DNA of 64,000 nucleotides from the NCBI GenBank assembly GCA_022843905.1, contig JALHMT010000003.1, forward strand, positions 1 to 64,000. The letters are read 5' to 3'. Made by a program: the position numbers and the translations under genes. The notes under the pieces were generated by a model. It ran no database searches. It was not told the origin of the DNA and saw only the letters and a program-made list of their open reading frames with translations. Below, piece after piece: positions 31,777 through 41,191 of the stretch (position 1 is its first letter; every line of letters begins with the position of its first letter). The DNA comes from Rubrivivax sp. GTDB lineage: Bacteria; Pseudomonadota; Gammaproteobacteria; Burkholderiales; Burkholderiaceae_C.

Positions 31777-32571
31777 TCAGCGCACCATCTCGGGGCCAAG
31801 CTCCGAACCAAAGGCCAGCAAGCCCTGGCGCAGCGCCTCGAAGGCCGGGTCCAGCGGCAGACCCTGGGCCTTGACACCCAGTTCGATGTGCTTGCCGTAC
31901 TTCGGATGGTCGACGCTCGGCAGGCTGAAGACCTTGACGCCGGGGAAGCGCTGCTCGATGTCTTCCATCAGCGGCGTCAGGGCCGCCTCCATCGCGCCGA
32001 ACACGATCACCGACCGCTCGGCGGCCCGGGCTCCACCCTGCAGATGGGCATAGCGCTGGTCGAGCACCCACTCGATCATCGGCCAAGCCATCACCGGGAA
32101 GCCGGGGACGAAGTGCACGTGGCCGACCGTGAAGCCGGCGATCTTGTTGTAGGGGTTGGGGATGATCTGCGCCCCTTCGGGAAACACACCCATGTTCAGG
32201 CGGTGCACGTTGTCCTCGCGGTCGGGCTCGAAGGGTTTGCCCTGCTCGACCGCCACGTCGCGCATGCGCTCGATGATGAGGTCGCGCGCCTGCGGGTGCA
32301 GCGCCAGCGGCACGCCCAGCGCGGCCGCAGCACACTGGCGGGTGTGGTCGTCGGGCGTGGCCCCGATGCCGCCGCACGAGAAGACCAGGTCGCCCGCGGC
32401 GAAGGCGTCGCGCAACGCTTCGGTGATGCGTTCCCGGTCGTCTCCGACATAACGCGCCCAGCCGAGCTGCAGGTGGCGTGCGGTCAACAGCTGTATCACC
32501 TTGGCCAGGTGCTTGTCCTCGCGCTTGCCGGACAGGATCTCGTCGCCGATGATGATGAGGCCGATGTTCAT
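31777..32571 (-). CDS. Molybdopterin-binding MoaB/CinA-type domain protein
   Basis: Protein of 264 residues whose first 170 form a MoCF-type domain as in MogA, MoaB and the N-terminus of CinA. Motifs are IIIGDEILSGKREDKH, VFSCGGIGATPDDHT and NPYNKIAGF. The C-terminal 90 residues are not the nicotinamide deamidase of CinA. The start at 32571 overlaps the EI24 gene stop by four bases. No other molybdenum cofactor gene is nearby, so the substrate is open. Confidence 0.87.
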   Translation of the reverse strand: MNIGLIIIGDEILSGKREDKHLAKVIQLLTARHLQLGWARYVGDDRERITEALRDAFAAGDLVFSCGGIGATPDDHTRQCAAAALGVPLALHPQARDLIIERMRDVAVEQGKPFEPDREDNVHRLNMGVFPEGAQIIPNPYNKIAGFTVGHVHFVPGFPVMAWPMIEWVLDQRYAHLQGGARAAERSVIVFGAMEAALTPLMEDIEQRFPGVKVFSLPSVDHPKYGKHIELGVKAQGLPLDPAFEALRQGLLAFGSELGPEMVR

Positions 32572-33482
32572 GGAGGGGGCAGAGGTCGGACGGTGGAAGG
32601 ACCCGGCGGCAGCTGCAGGGGCCGGGGCTCGCCGGACTCGACGTCGGGCACGGCAGGCCGCCCCGCGGGCGTCGGAACGGACAGCGGTTCGCGCCCACGC
32701 AGTCGGTGCAGGTGCGCCAGCGCGAAATGGGCGAACCAGCAACTCGCGAAGGCGAAGACCACGGTGTAGAGCCACACCGAGACCACAACCAGCAGCGGCG
32801 CGAAGACCAGCGTGGCGGCACCCAGGGCCCAGACCAGCGAAGGGACGGCGCCCAGGTAGCCGCAGACCATGCCCATGACCAGCAGGGGCCAGCGCTGCTC
32901 GTGAACGATCTGCCGGCGTTCGACGGCCGACGCGTGGGTGGCCAGCACGTCGAAGCTGAGGACGCGGCAGGTGAGCCAGCCCCAGATGAGCGGGGGCAGC
33001 AGCAGCACCAGGGGCGGCACGAACCACAACGGCAGGCTGATCACCAGCGCGACGAGTGCAGCCACCGTGCAGCCCAGCGACCAGAGCATCGCCTGCCACC
33101 AGGCTGCCCCGTTCTTGCGGTGCATCTGCGGAAAGCGCCGCCGCGCCACCAGCGACACCACGGCCGGCGTCATCAGCAAGGCCACCAGCAGCAGCGTGAC
33201 GACCACGATGACAGGCACCGCCAGCGCGACCACGATCATCGGCGCCATCAGGGTGTGCAGCTTCTCGCCGCCCATCGAATCGAGCCAGCGCAGGAAGGCC
33301 GCGACCAGCTCCCATTGCTCGAGCGAGGCCCGCACCGCCGCCACGGTGCTCTCCCAGTACATCCAGCCCAGGCCGAAAACCGCACCGCCGGCCAGCAGCA
33401 AGGGCAGCAGAGACCACAGCAGCACGCGGGGGTGCAGGCAGTAAGCCACCGCGCGCCAGAAGGCATCGATCATCACTCCCAT
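32568..33482 (-). CDS. EI24-domain membrane protein (CysZ-like)
   Basis: Protein of 304 residues with about six hydrophobic segments and the EI24/CysZ layout: an N-terminal FWRAVAYCLHPRVLLWSLLPLL helix, a central WWQAMLWSLGCTVAALVAL segment and LPPLIWGWLTCRVLSFDVL. The C-terminal 45 residues are Pro-rich and probably disordered. CysZ proteins carry sulfate, but EI24 proteins in Burkholderiales lack a cysteine-gene context, as here. A second ATG at 33473 is an alternative start. Confidence 0.85.
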   Translation of the reverse strand: MGVMIDAFWRAVAYCLHPRVLLWSLLPLLLAGGAVFGLGWMYWESTVAAVRASLEQWELVAAFLRWLDSMGGEKLHTLMAPMIVVALAVPVIVVVTLLLVALLMTPAVVSLVARRRFPQMHRKNGAAWWQAMLWSLGCTVAALVALVISLPLWFVPPLVLLLPPLIWGWLTCRVLSFDVLATHASAVERRQIVHEQRWPLLVMGMVCGYLGAVPSLVWALGAATLVFAPLLVVVSVWLYTVVFAFASCWFAHFALAHLHRLRGREPLSVPTPAGRPAVPDVESGEPRPLQLPPGPSTVRPLPPP

Positions 33483-33512
33483 CGCCGTCGAGGATAAGCG
33501 AAGGTCGGCGGC

Positions 33513-34487
33513 TCAGGCCGCACCGGCGCGGCCGAACAGCCGCTTCAGCCCCAGCCACTGCTGGCCCCAGAAGCCGCGGCCGTAGTCGCGCCCTTGTTCG
33601 ACCTGGTCGCGCAGCCCGGTGGGCTCGTAGCGATCGTCGAAGCGCGCCGTGCCGAAGAGCATGTCCCACAGTGGAAACAGCACGGCCAGGTTGTGGCCGC
33701 CCAGCGTGCCCGGTCCGCTGCTCTCGTGGCCGATGCCGATGGCGTGATGCAGCCGGTGATAGCGTGGACTCACCAGCAGCCGGCCCAGCACCGGCCCGAA
33801 GGACAGCCGCACGTTGGCATGCGACAGGCTTTCGAACAGCTGGGTGCAGGCCACCACAGCGATGAACTGCGCCGGGGGCACGCCTGCGACGAGCGCCACG
33901 GCGACGAAGACCGCGTCGCGCAGCACGTCGTCGAGCAGGTGGTTGCGGTTGTCGCTCCACAGGGTCATTTGGCGCTGGCTGTGGTGCAGTGCGTGCAACT
34001 GCCACCACCAGCCGAAGCGGTGCTGCGCCCGGTGCAGCGCGTAGTCGACCGCGTCGAACAGCAGCAGGTAGAGCATGAAGCTCACGAGGGCCAGGTCGGT
34101 GACGCCGGGCCACAGGTCGTCGAGCGACCAGGTCGGCATGCCCCACACCCGCAGCGTGCCGATGGCGCCATCGAACAGCGGCACGAGGCTGAAGAACATC
34201 ACCAGCCTGAACAAGCCCAGCCGGTGGATCAGCGTGTACAGCACGTCCACGCGGACCGCCCCGCGGTCCTGCAGCGGCTCCACCGGACGCCAGCGCTCCA
34301 GTGCGCGGAACACCGTCAGCAGCAGCAGGAGCTGCAGCAGGCCGACGAGCAGCCAGCCGGTGGCCCGGAAGCCGTCTTCCAGCAGATTGCCCAGACCCAG
34401 GCCGAACAGCAGCGGCTGCACCACGGCCTCGAACAAGCCCTGCTGTGCGCTGTCGAAGAGCCGGGCGATGCCGTCGAACAGGTCCAT
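33513..34487 (-). CDS. Sterol desaturase/fatty acid hydroxylase family protein
   Basis: Integral membrane di-iron enzyme of 324 residues. Its histidine boxes are HRAQH, HALHH and, further on, HRLHH, plus ESLSHANV between them, which is the ligand set of the family. Several hydrophobic helices surround them. The family hydroxylates or desaturates lipids. It starts one base after the polysaccharide deacetylase stop, suggesting coupling and perhaps an envelope-lipid role. The substrate is unknown. Confidence 0.92.
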   Translation of the reverse strand: MDLFDGIARLFDSAQQGLFEAVVQPLLFGLGLGNLLEDGFRATGWLLVGLLQLLLLLTVFRALERWRPVEPLQDRGAVRVDVLYTLIHRLGLFRLVMFFSLVPLFDGAIGTLRVWGMPTWSLDDLWPGVTDLALVSFMLYLLLFDAVDYALHRAQHRFGWWWQLHALHHSQRQMTLWSDNRNHLLDDVLRDAVFVAVALVAGVPPAQFIAVVACTQLFESLSHANVRLSFGPVLGRLLVSPRYHRLHHAIGIGHESSGPGTLGGHNLAVLFPLWDMLFGTARFDDRYEPTGLRDQVEQGRDYGRGFWGQQWLGLKRLFGRAGAA

Positions 34488-34488
34488 G

Positions 34489-35304
34489 TCAGCGGGGGCG
34501 GCGGGCGGCAGCCGCCAGCACCGGGTGATCGCGCAACGTGGCGAAACACAGGCCGCGCTGCTTGAGTCCCACGATCAGCGGCTCGAGCACGGCCGGTGCC
34601 CAGGGGTCCCGTCGCGACCAGATGCCCAGGTGCGCAAGAAGGATGTCGCCGGCGCGCACGTCGCGCAGCGCACGTTGCAGCAGCGCTGCATTGGGGTACG
34701 GGTCGCTCGGCAGTTCATCGCCCAGGAAGCCGGCGGGCGACCAGCCGACGTGCGTCCAGCCGCAGTCCTGCGCGGCCTTCAGCAGCGCCTGCGAGGTCTT
34801 GCCGCCCGGCGCGCGGAACACCGACGCCATGCGCTGGCCGGTCATCTGCGCGAAGCGCTGCGCGGGCCGTTCGAGTTCGGCGCAGTACGCCGCGGCGTCG
34901 AGCACGCGTGGCTTGCCGGCGGCCGGGCCCTGCGTGGGCACCACGCGCAGACCCTGCGCCGTGTCTGCACGCCAGACGTCATGGTCCCAGGTGTGGGAAC
35001 CGAAGGCATGGCCTTCGGCGGCGCGCTCGCGCCACCAGTCGGCCCAGGCCTCGTCCAGGCTGCCGCCACCGGTCTTCGTGCGCTCGTTGGCCAGGAAGAA
35101 GGTGACTTTCACGTCGTGGCGCTTCAACACCTCGGCCACCAGGGGTGCCACCGCCATATGTCCGGTGTCGAAGCTCAGATAGACGGGCTTGTCGCAGGCC
35201 ACGGCGGCCGGCGCCAGCGTCGGCGCCCCGAACGACAGACAGGCCGCCAGCAAGCACAGGGCCGGCATCGACCGGCTTCGACGGTCCTCGTCAGCGCGGC
35301 GCAT
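34489..35304 (-). CDS. Polysaccharide deacetylase-like secreted protein
   Basis: NodB-fold protein of 271 residues with a signal peptide ending near APAAVA. Motif one reads YLSFDTGHM where active deacetylases have TFDDG, so the usual metal-binding aspartate is replaced by Thr. Motif two, SHTWDH, keeps both histidines, and FRAPGG gives motif three. Activity may be altered or lost. The ATG at 35304 overlaps the upstream gene by 14 bases; an ATG at 35268 would give a shorter signal peptide. It lies directly before the desaturase gene. Confidence 0.88.
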   Translation of the reverse strand: MRRADEDRRSRSMPALCLLAACLSFGAPTLAPAAVACDKPVYLSFDTGHMAVAPLVAEVLKRHDVKVTFFLANERTKTGGGSLDEAWADWWRERAAEGHAFGSHTWDHDVWRADTAQGLRVVPTQGPAAGKPRVLDAAAYCAELERPAQRFAQMTGQRMASVFRAPGGKTSQALLKAAQDCGWTHVGWSPAGFLGDELPSDPYPNAALLQRALRDVRAGDILLAHLGIWSRRDPWAPAVLEPLIVGLKQRGLCFATLRDHPVLAAAARRPR

Positions 35305-36286
35305 GGCCCAGCGTCCACACGCCGTGCGGCGAGCGGCCCACGTCGAGCTGCCGGACGACCTTCTTCTCGTGGATGTCGATCACCGTCAACCGCCGCGCCC
35401 AGCGCGATGTGACGAGCAGCGTCCTGCCGTCGGCCAGCATCTCCATGCAGTCGGGCCCACCCGGGGCGGGCAGCTCGGAGACCACCTCGAGCCGGGTGAA
35501 GTCGATCATGCTGATCGTGTTGGCCACCCGGTTGCTGACGAACACGTGCTTGCCGTCGCCACGGGCACGAAAGGCATGCGCGCCGTTGCCCGTGGTGATG
35601 CGCTTGAGCAGCCGCGCCGGCGACACGCCGACGTCGTAGGCTTCGACCACCTTGTCGCCCGTCAGGCCCACCAGCAGCGTCCGGTCATCGGGCATGAGAA
35701 ACACGTCGGCCGGCATCCTGCCGGTCTTGATCTTCCAGCGCGGCGTCTGCGTGGCGAGGTCGATGGCCAGCAGTTCGTCGCTGTCCTGAAGCGAGACGTA
35801 GACCACCGTGCTCCTGCCGTCGATCGACAGGTGGCTGGGCGTCTTCGGCGCTTCGATGCGCTTGACCAGCTTCAGCGGCTGTTCGGCGTTGTCGGGCTGC
35901 CAGCGATACAGGTCGACGTGGTTGAGCCGGTTGGCGGCCGTCACGAACCACTTCATGTCGGGCGAGAAGCGCAGGTGGTAGGGGTCGATGATGTCGCGCA
36001 CCGTGCGCTGGACCGTGCCGGTGAGGGGATCGATGAAGGTCAGCGAGTTCCCCGTCGCATTGGCCACGATCACGCTCTTCTCGTCGGGCGTGAGGTACAG
36101 GTGGTGAGGTTCCTTGCCGGTGGGCAGGCGGCGCAGTTCGGTGAAAGTCCTGGGATCGATGACGCTGACCGTCGCGTCCTGCGAATTCAGGACCAGGATC
36201 GGTGGCGGTGGCGGTGTCGCCGCCCGCAGGGGAAGAACTGCGGCCAGCCAACACAACACCGCCAGCAGCACACGGGCTGCGTTCAT
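35291..36286 (-). CDS. YVTN-type beta-propeller protein, exported
   Basis: Protein of 331 residues with a signal peptide (residues 1 to about 22) and a seven-bladed propeller built from repeats such as [42 protein letters not shown] and [14 protein letters not shown]. These proteins are periplasmic and often serve binding or scaffolding roles. It lies in a minus-strand run with an AIM24-type gene before it (four-base overlap) and the deacetylase after it (14-base overlap). No catalytic residues are evident. Confidence 0.88.
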   Translation of the reverse strand: MNAARVLLAVLCWLAAVLPLRAATPPPPPILVLNSQDATVSVIDPRTFTELRRLPTGKEPHHLYLTPDEKSVIVANATGNSLTFIDPLTGTVQRTVRDIIDPYHLRFSPDMKWFVTAANRLNHVDLYRWQPDNAEQPLKLVKRIEAPKTPSHLSIDGRSTVVYVSLQDSDELLAIDLATQTPRWKIKTGRMPADVFLMPDDRTLLVGLTGDKVVEAYDVGVSPARLLKRITTGNGAHAFRARGDGKHVFVSNRVANTISMIDFTRLEVVSELPAPGGPDCMEMLADGRTLLVTSRWARRLTVIDIHEKKVVRQLDVGRSPHGVWTLGHAPR

Positions 36287-37098
36287 CGATCGTCGCGGCC
36301 CAGCACGCCCCCCAGCAGGCCGCCGACGCCGACGGCGCCCAGCACCGACCCTTCCTCGCGCGAACCCCCGCGCTGCGGTGCTGCCGCGAACACGCGCGAG
36401 GCCAGTCGCGAGAACGGCAGGCTCTGCAGCCACACCGTGCCCGGTCCGGTCAGCTTCGCGAAGAACAGGCCCTCACCGCCGAACAAGGCCGTCTTGACCT
36501 TGCCGACGTACTGGATCTCGAAGCTCACGCTGGGCAGATAAGCCACCACGCAGCCCGTGTCGACCATCAGCGTCTGCCCGGTCTGCAGTTCGCGCTGCAC
36601 CACCGTGCCGCCGGCATGCACGAAGGCCAGGCCGTCGCCTTCGAGCTTCTGCATGATGAAGCCTTCGCCGCCGAAGAAGCCCACGGACAGCTTTTGCTGG
36701 AAGGCGATGCCCAGCGAGACCCCCCGGGCGGCGCAAAGAAATGCGTCCTTCTGGCACAAAAGCGTGCCGCCGAGCCGGCGCAGATCCATCGGAAGGATCT
36801 TGCCCGGGTAGGGCGCGGCAAAGGCCACGCGCTGTTTGGACGAGACGTTGTTGGTGTACACCGTGGTGAACAAGGATTCACCCGTGACGAGCCGTTTGCC
36901 GGCGCCGAGCAGCTTGCCGAACAGGCCCCCGCCCTGCGAGGCCGAGCCGTCGCCGAAGATCGTGTCCATGCCGATGCCGGCGTCCATGAACATCATGCTG
37001 CCGGCTTCGCCGATCGCCGCCTCGCCGGGGTCGAGTTCCACCTCGACAAACTGCATCTCGGCGCCCCGGATGTCGTAGTCGACCACGTCCATTGCCAT
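36283..37098 (-). CDS. AIM24/TIGR00266 family protein
   Basis: Protein of 271 residues of the AIM24 family, cytoplasmic proteins with a beta-rich trypsin-inhibitor-like fold. Visible segments are [15 protein letters not shown], the Gly-rich [35 protein letters not shown] and the C-terminal [15 protein letters not shown]. The biochemical role is unknown. The start at 37098 has GGGAGG eight bases upstream. It is the first gene of the minus-strand run that reaches 31777. Confidence 0.9.
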   Translation of the reverse strand: MAMDVVDYDIRGAEMQFVEVELDPGEAAIGEAGSMMFMDAGIGMDTIFGDGSASQGGGLFGKLLGAGKRLVTGESLFTTVYTNNVSSKQRVAFAAPYPGKILPMDLRRLGGTLLCQKDAFLCAARGVSLGIAFQQKLSVGFFGGEGFIMQKLEGDGLAFVHAGGTVVQRELQTGQTLMVDTGCVVAYLPSVSFEIQYVGKVKTALFGGEGLFFAKLTGPGTVWLQSLPFSRLASRVFAAAPQRGGSREEGSVLGAVGVGGLLGGVLGRDDR

Positions 37099-37229
37099 TT
37101 CACTGCCTCCCGCGGCCGAGCCGCCCTTCTCCCCTGGATGGTAATCAACGCGCAGGTCGAACCCTTGCCGGACCACGGTAGCAATCGGTTTCAACGCGCC
37201 ACCCACCGCAGGCCCAAAGACGCGGCGGG

Positions 37230-38444
37230 ATGGCCACAATCCCGGCCATCATGATCAACGTCGAATCCCAGGTGCTCTGGCTGGCAGCGGCTGCAGCCGC
37301 TGCCGTGGCGGCGTCGCTGGTCTCGTTCGGCATCGCGCGCCAGCGGTACGGCGGCTGGCGCATCTGGCTGGGCTCCTTGTGGGCCCTGACTGCCGGCCTA
37401 GCGCTGGCGGCAGGCTCGGGCCACGCCGTCGTCCTTCTGATCCTGGCCGAACTGTTGTTGCTGCAATGGCCCGTGGCCTGCCTGATCGCCGTACGCCGTT
37501 TCCATGCGCGTCTGCCCTTGCCGGGCAGTGAGAGGACCGACCGCTCGGTGGCGGGGCTGGCTGCGCTGGTCCTGCTCGGCGGTGCCGCCTGGGCTTCCGA
37601 CAGCGGACCGTTCGCCCTGGCGCCGGCTGCGGCCTCGCTGGCTGTCCATCTCTACGCCGCCAGTGTGCTGTTCTGCGGGCCCGCAGGCCATGATGGGGCC
37701 CGACTGCGGCTGCTGGGTGGCACGCTGGCGCTCAGCGCCATCGGCCCGGTACTCTGGGCACTGCCCGCCTGGGAGGCGGTGCCGACCCTGGCCTTGCGCG
37801 GCGTGGCCACGGTGCTGGCCGCGGTGGTCACCGCCTTCATCGTGGTCGGCCTCATCTGCGACCGCACCGAACGCCAGTTGCGCGACTCGCGCCGGCGGCT
37901 GCGCGTGCTGGCCAACATCGACTCGCTGACCAACGTGCCCAACCGTCGCCATTTCCACGAACTGGCCAGCCGCACCCTGGCCGCCGACCCGCCGGGCAGC
38001 GCAGCGCTGGTGATCTTCGACGTCGACCACTTCAAGCAGGTCAACGACAACCTGGGCCATGCCGCCGGCGACCGCGCGCTGCGACTCGTGGCGCGCTGCG
38101 TGCAGGACGTGCTGCGCGCCAACGACGTGCCCGGACGCCATGGCGGCGACGAATTCGTGCTGCTGCTGCGCCGTGCCACGACCAGCGAGGCCATGGCCGT
38201 GGCCAACCGCATCGTCGGCCAGGTGCAGCGCCAGGCCCAGGGCCACGATCTGCCGTCCATCTCCTTGAGCTTCGGCATCGTGCATCTGTACCGGGGCGAA
38301 GGCCTGGACGATGCGCTGCGCCGCGCCGATCAGGCGCTGTACGAGGCCAAGCGCCAGGGCCGGTCCCGCGCCGTGGCGGCCACCGGCCGGGACGGCCGCC
38401 CGGTGTTCACCGAAAGCGAACGCCTGGGGCTGACGGCCGCCTGA
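37230..38444 (+). CDS. Membrane diguanylate cyclase with intact GGDEF
   Basis: Protein of 404 residues with about six or seven hydrophobic segments (10–215) as an undefined membrane sensor and a C-terminal GGDEF domain (about 230–390). The domain has [12 protein letters not shown], the guanine and metal region [15 protein letters not shown] and the intact signature [11 protein letters not shown], so c-di-GMP synthesis is likely. No RxxD inhibitory site precedes the signature. The ATG at 37251 is an equally possible start; neither has a clear ribosome site. Confidence 0.92.
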   Translation: MATIPAIMINVESQVLWLAAAAAAAVAASLVSFGIARQRYGGWRIWLGSLWALTAGLALAAGSGHAVVLLILAELLLLQWPVACLIAVRRFHARLPLPGSERTDRSVAGLAALVLLGGAAWASDSGPFALAPAAASLAVHLYAASVLFCGPAGHDGARLRLLGGTLALSAIGPVLWALPAWEAVPTLALRGVATVLAAVVTAFIVVGLICDRTERQLRDSRRRLRVLANIDSLTNVPNRRHFHELASRTLAADPPGSAALVIFDVDHFKQVNDNLGHAAGDRALRLVARCVQDVLRANDVPGRHGGDEFVLLLRRATTSEAMAVANRIVGQVQRQAQGHDLPSISLSFGIVHLYRGEGLDDALRRADQALYEAKRQGRSRAVAATGRDGRPVFTESERLGLTAA

Positions 38445-38488
38445 GCGCACCACCGGCGCGGGCGGCGCACGACTGCGGTTCGATAATC

Positions 38489-38510
38489 GGGCTCCCTCGA
38501 CGTGGAGCCC
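38489..38510 (+). promoter_or_regulatory. Hairpin covering the crcB ribosome-binding site
   Basis: GGGCTCC (38489–38495) can pair perfectly with GGAGCCC (38504–38510) around an eight-base loop. The second arm contains GGAG, the only Shine-Dalgarno-like sequence before the crcB ATG at 38513. Folding would hide it. No match to the conserved fluoride riboswitch core was seen. Confidence 0.5.
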
Positions 38511-38512
38511 GC

Positions 38513-38899
38513 ATGCTGCAGTCCGTGATCGCCATCAGCCTGGGGGCCTCGATCGGCGCCGTCATGCGGTGGCTGCTGGGGGTCTGGTTCAACGGACTCT
38601 TCGCCCCGTTGCCCCTGGGCACGCTGGCCGCCAACCTCGTCGGCGGCTACTTCATCGGCGTGGCGGTCGGCCTGTTCCTGCAGCACCCCGAACTGCCGCC
38701 GCACTGGCGACTGTTCGTCATCACCGGCCTGCTGGGCGGGCTCACGACCTTCTCGACCTTCTCTGCCGAGGTGGTGGCCGCCCTTCAGCAGGGTCGACTG
38801 GCCTGGGCCGGCGCCACCATCGCAGCGCACCTGCTGGGGTCGCTGTTGCTGACCCTGGCCGGCCTGGCCACGGTGGGCGCCTTGAAGGCCGCCGGGTGA
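38513..38899 (+). CDS. crcB: Fluoride channel CrcB/Fluc
   Basis: Small membrane protein of 128 residues with four hydrophobic helices that exports fluoride as a dual-topology dimer. Family segments are [29 protein letters not shown] and the channel motif [13 protein letters not shown]. The ribosome site GGAG lies five bases before the ATG inside a predicted hairpin. It follows the diguanylate cyclase in the same direction but with no obvious link. Confidence 0.95.
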   Translation: MLQSVIAISLGASIGAVMRWLLGVWFNGLFAPLPLGTLAANLVGGYFIGVAVGLFLQHPELPPHWRLFVITGLLGGLTTFSTFSAEVVAALQQGRLAWAGATIAAHLLGSLLLTLAGLATVGALKAAG

Positions 38900-39041
38900 G
38901 CGTGGAGGCGCGGGCGGGCCGCCGTGGCCGCCCCGGAACAGGCCCGCTTTGCCCAGCTTCTTCCGCGCCTGGACCGGCCGGGCGTCGCGGCATGCTCGCA
39001 TCCGAGGTTGCCCGATCGTGGCAACGCCCCACGAGCCTGCC

Positions 39042-40982
39042 ATGCCGTCCATCCGTCCCTACGCTCTCACATCCTGCCTTGCCCTGCTGTGCGTCTGGCT
39101 GCTGACCGCCTGCGGCGGCGGGGGCGACAGCGCGGGTGCCTCCGCCGGCAGCGGCGCCACTGCCGCCGCCCCGCCTGCACCCAGCGCACCCAGCCCGACC
39201 GTCGTACGCCTGAGCGGCGTGGCTGCCCTGGGCGCCCCCATGAGCGACGCCCAGGTGCGCGTGGTGGACGCCACGGGGCAGATCGTCGGCACCACCACCA
39301 CCCACCCCGCCGACGGCAGCTACGCGCTGACGCTGAAGCCTTCACTGGCACCGCTGATGGTGCAGGCGTCGGGCACCGATGCCACCGGTCAGCCCCTGGT
39401 GCTGCACTCGGCAGTCAGCACCGTGGCGGCCACGTCGTTCGCCAACATCACACCGCTGACCGAAGCCATCGTCGCGATGGCGCTGGGCGGCGACCCCAAG
39501 CCGGTGTTCGCGAACGCCGCCGCCACGCCGGCAGCGCTGGCCGCCCTGTCGTCGCTGACGGCTTCATCCGATCTGGTGAAGACCCTGGTGAAGACCAACC
39601 TCTCCGACGCCAAGGTCGGTGACGCAAAGAAGCTCGACCTGCTGGCCGACCCCGCATTCCGGGCCAACAAGACCGGCGTCGACCTGGCGCTGGAGACGAT
39701 CACGCTGTCCTACGGCATCAGCAACACCGGCGTGCCGCAGATGCTCCTGGGGAACAGGCTGGCCAACGCGCCCATGGAGGTGACGGTCGATCTGGCCGTG
39801 TCGAGCGCCGAGCTGGCCAAGGCCAGCGGCGGCAAGCCGGCCACGGCGGTGGTCAGCACGCTGAAGTTCATCTCCAGCCCCACCACCATCATCGGCAACC
39901 TGGCCTTTCTGGACGACCTGACCGCAGCACTGAATCGCATGATCGCCGACGGCAGCGGCGCCAACACCGACATCGTGCAGCAGCAGATGCTGGCCGGCTA
40001 CACCAGTTTCGACGGATCCGACGCTGCGGCGCTGTCGGTGCGGATCGCCGACTGGACTGCCCGAAAGATGCAGATCGGCCGCCTGCAGGTGCTGGGCTGT
40101 GCCAACGAAACGATTCCCAAGACCGGCTGCACACTGGTCAACGTGGCGGCGCGAATCTCCGACGCCAAGGGCGAAAACGTCGAGTCCTTCACCGACACCG
40201 TCCGCTACAGCGCGACCGCCACGCCCCGGTGGAGCCTGGTGGGCAATGGCCAGTTCGCCGCGCTGGCCCTGCGCACCATCGCAGCACTCGAACTCGAGAA
40301 CGACGGCCGGCTGTTGGCGCCATCGGGCACTGCCACACCGCCGCCCAATCCCAACATCGGCGTGCAGCTGCTGGTCGGGGCAGGCGCCGCGGCGGCCACG
40401 GTGCAGACCCCGAGCGGGTTCGGTCTGTCGCTGGTGCAGTGCGCGCCGCCCCACCTGTGCCTGGCGCGGCAGCCGGGGGAAGCGTACGTGCAGTCCACCT
40501 TTCAGCTGGCCGACGATGCGGTGATGCGTTCCACCAACCTGTGGATCGGCAACAGCGACCTCGCCCCAGAGGCCCGCTACAGGTTCAGCGTGCTGCCGCC
40601 CGATGGCAGCGCGGCGGTTGCCCGCGCCACCACCTTGCGGCAACCGTTCACGGCGGTGCCGGCCACGTCGCGCTTCGCCGTCATCGACGACATCAAGAGC
40701 ACGCAGCCCCTGTCGGGAGGCGCCATGCTCACCGAGACCACGATTTCGTGGACGCAGTGGGCCTCGGCCAACCCGGACATGCGCGTCATCGCCGTGCGGC
40801 GCGTGCTCACCGGCGAAGAGGGCTACTCCATCCTGCTGGAGAGCACGCCGCGGAAGTGGGGCGACACCAGCGTGGTGCTGCAGGAACCCGCGTCGGACTT
40901 CGGCATCACGGCCATCGACCTCTTCGTCGTCGCCGTCGACACCGCGGGCCGCCGCTACTACACCCGCTATTCGGTGTTGTGA
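39042..40982 (+). CDS. Large lipoprotein with carboxypeptidase-regulatory-like domain
   Basis: Protein of 646 residues not assigned to a named family. A lipoprotein signal ends in LLTAC followed by GGGGDS. Residues about 55–115 look like a carboxypeptidase-regulatory-like beta-sandwich (GVAALGAPMSDAQVRVVDATG). The rest is a mix of helical and beta segments with no catalytic motif seen; cysteines are few (CANETIPKTGC and CAPPHLC). It is probably anchored in the outer membrane facing the periplasm. The ATG at 39042 is chosen because the lipobox then sits at the usual place. Confidence 0.85.
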   Translation: MPSIRPYALTSCLALLCVWLLTACGGGGDSAGASAGSGATAAAPPAPSAPSPTVVRLSGVAALGAPMSDAQVRVVDATGQIVGTTTTHPADGSYALTLKPSLAPLMVQASGTDATGQPLVLHSAVSTVAATSFANITPLTEAIVAMALGGDPKPVFANAAATPAALAALSSLTASSDLVKTLVKTNLSDAKVGDAKKLDLLADPAFRANKTGVDLALETITLSYGISNTGVPQMLLGNRLANAPMEVTVDLAVSSAELAKASGGKPATAVVSTLKFISSPTTIIGNLAFLDDLTAALNRMIADGSGANTDIVQQQMLAGYTSFDGSDAAALSVRIADWTARKMQIGRLQVLGCANETIPKTGCTLVNVAARISDAKGENVESFTDTVRYSATATPRWSLVGNGQFAALALRTIAALELENDGRLLAPSGTATPPPNPNIGVQLLVGAGAAAATVQTPSGFGLSLVQCAPPHLCLARQPGEAYVQSTFQLADDAVMRSTNLWIGNSDLAPEARYRFSVLPPDGSAAVARATTLRQPFTAVPATSRFAVIDDIKSTQPLSGGAMLTETTISWTQWASANPDMRVIAVRRVLTGEEGYSILLESTPRKWGDTSVVLQEPASDFGITAIDLFVVAVDTAGRRYYTRYSVL

Positions 40983-40984
40983 TC

Positions 40985-41024
40985 GACGAGCCGCCGCCCG
41001 ACGGCGCTCGACGTGAATATTCAC
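40985..41024 (+). terminator. Hairpin and palindrome before the type VI module
   Basis: A GC-rich imperfect hairpin (CGACGAGCCGCCG facing CGGCGCTCGACG) directly follows the lipoprotein stop and may end its transcript. The perfect 12-base palindrome GTGAATATTCAC at 41013–41024 follows and could be a small operator for the vgrG operon 170 bases downstream. Both readings rest on symmetry alone. Confidence 0.4.
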
Positions 41025-41191
41025 AGGGGTGCGACTCCCAGCACACATGACTTTCGGATGGGTTCGCTACCGGTTCAAGGTGGCGACATCCCCCGGTCGC
41101 TTGATTACCATCCGCTGCACTCGGGGCGCAGATCGACGCTGCGCCGCGCCCGCCGTCATGGCACCGGCCCGGTCTTCGCGAGGCAGCTCGG

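Noticed and set aside
38445..38512. Fluoride riboswitch before crcB
   Set aside because: The leader is only 68 bases and lacks the conserved core and pseudoknot elements; only a simple hairpin is present.
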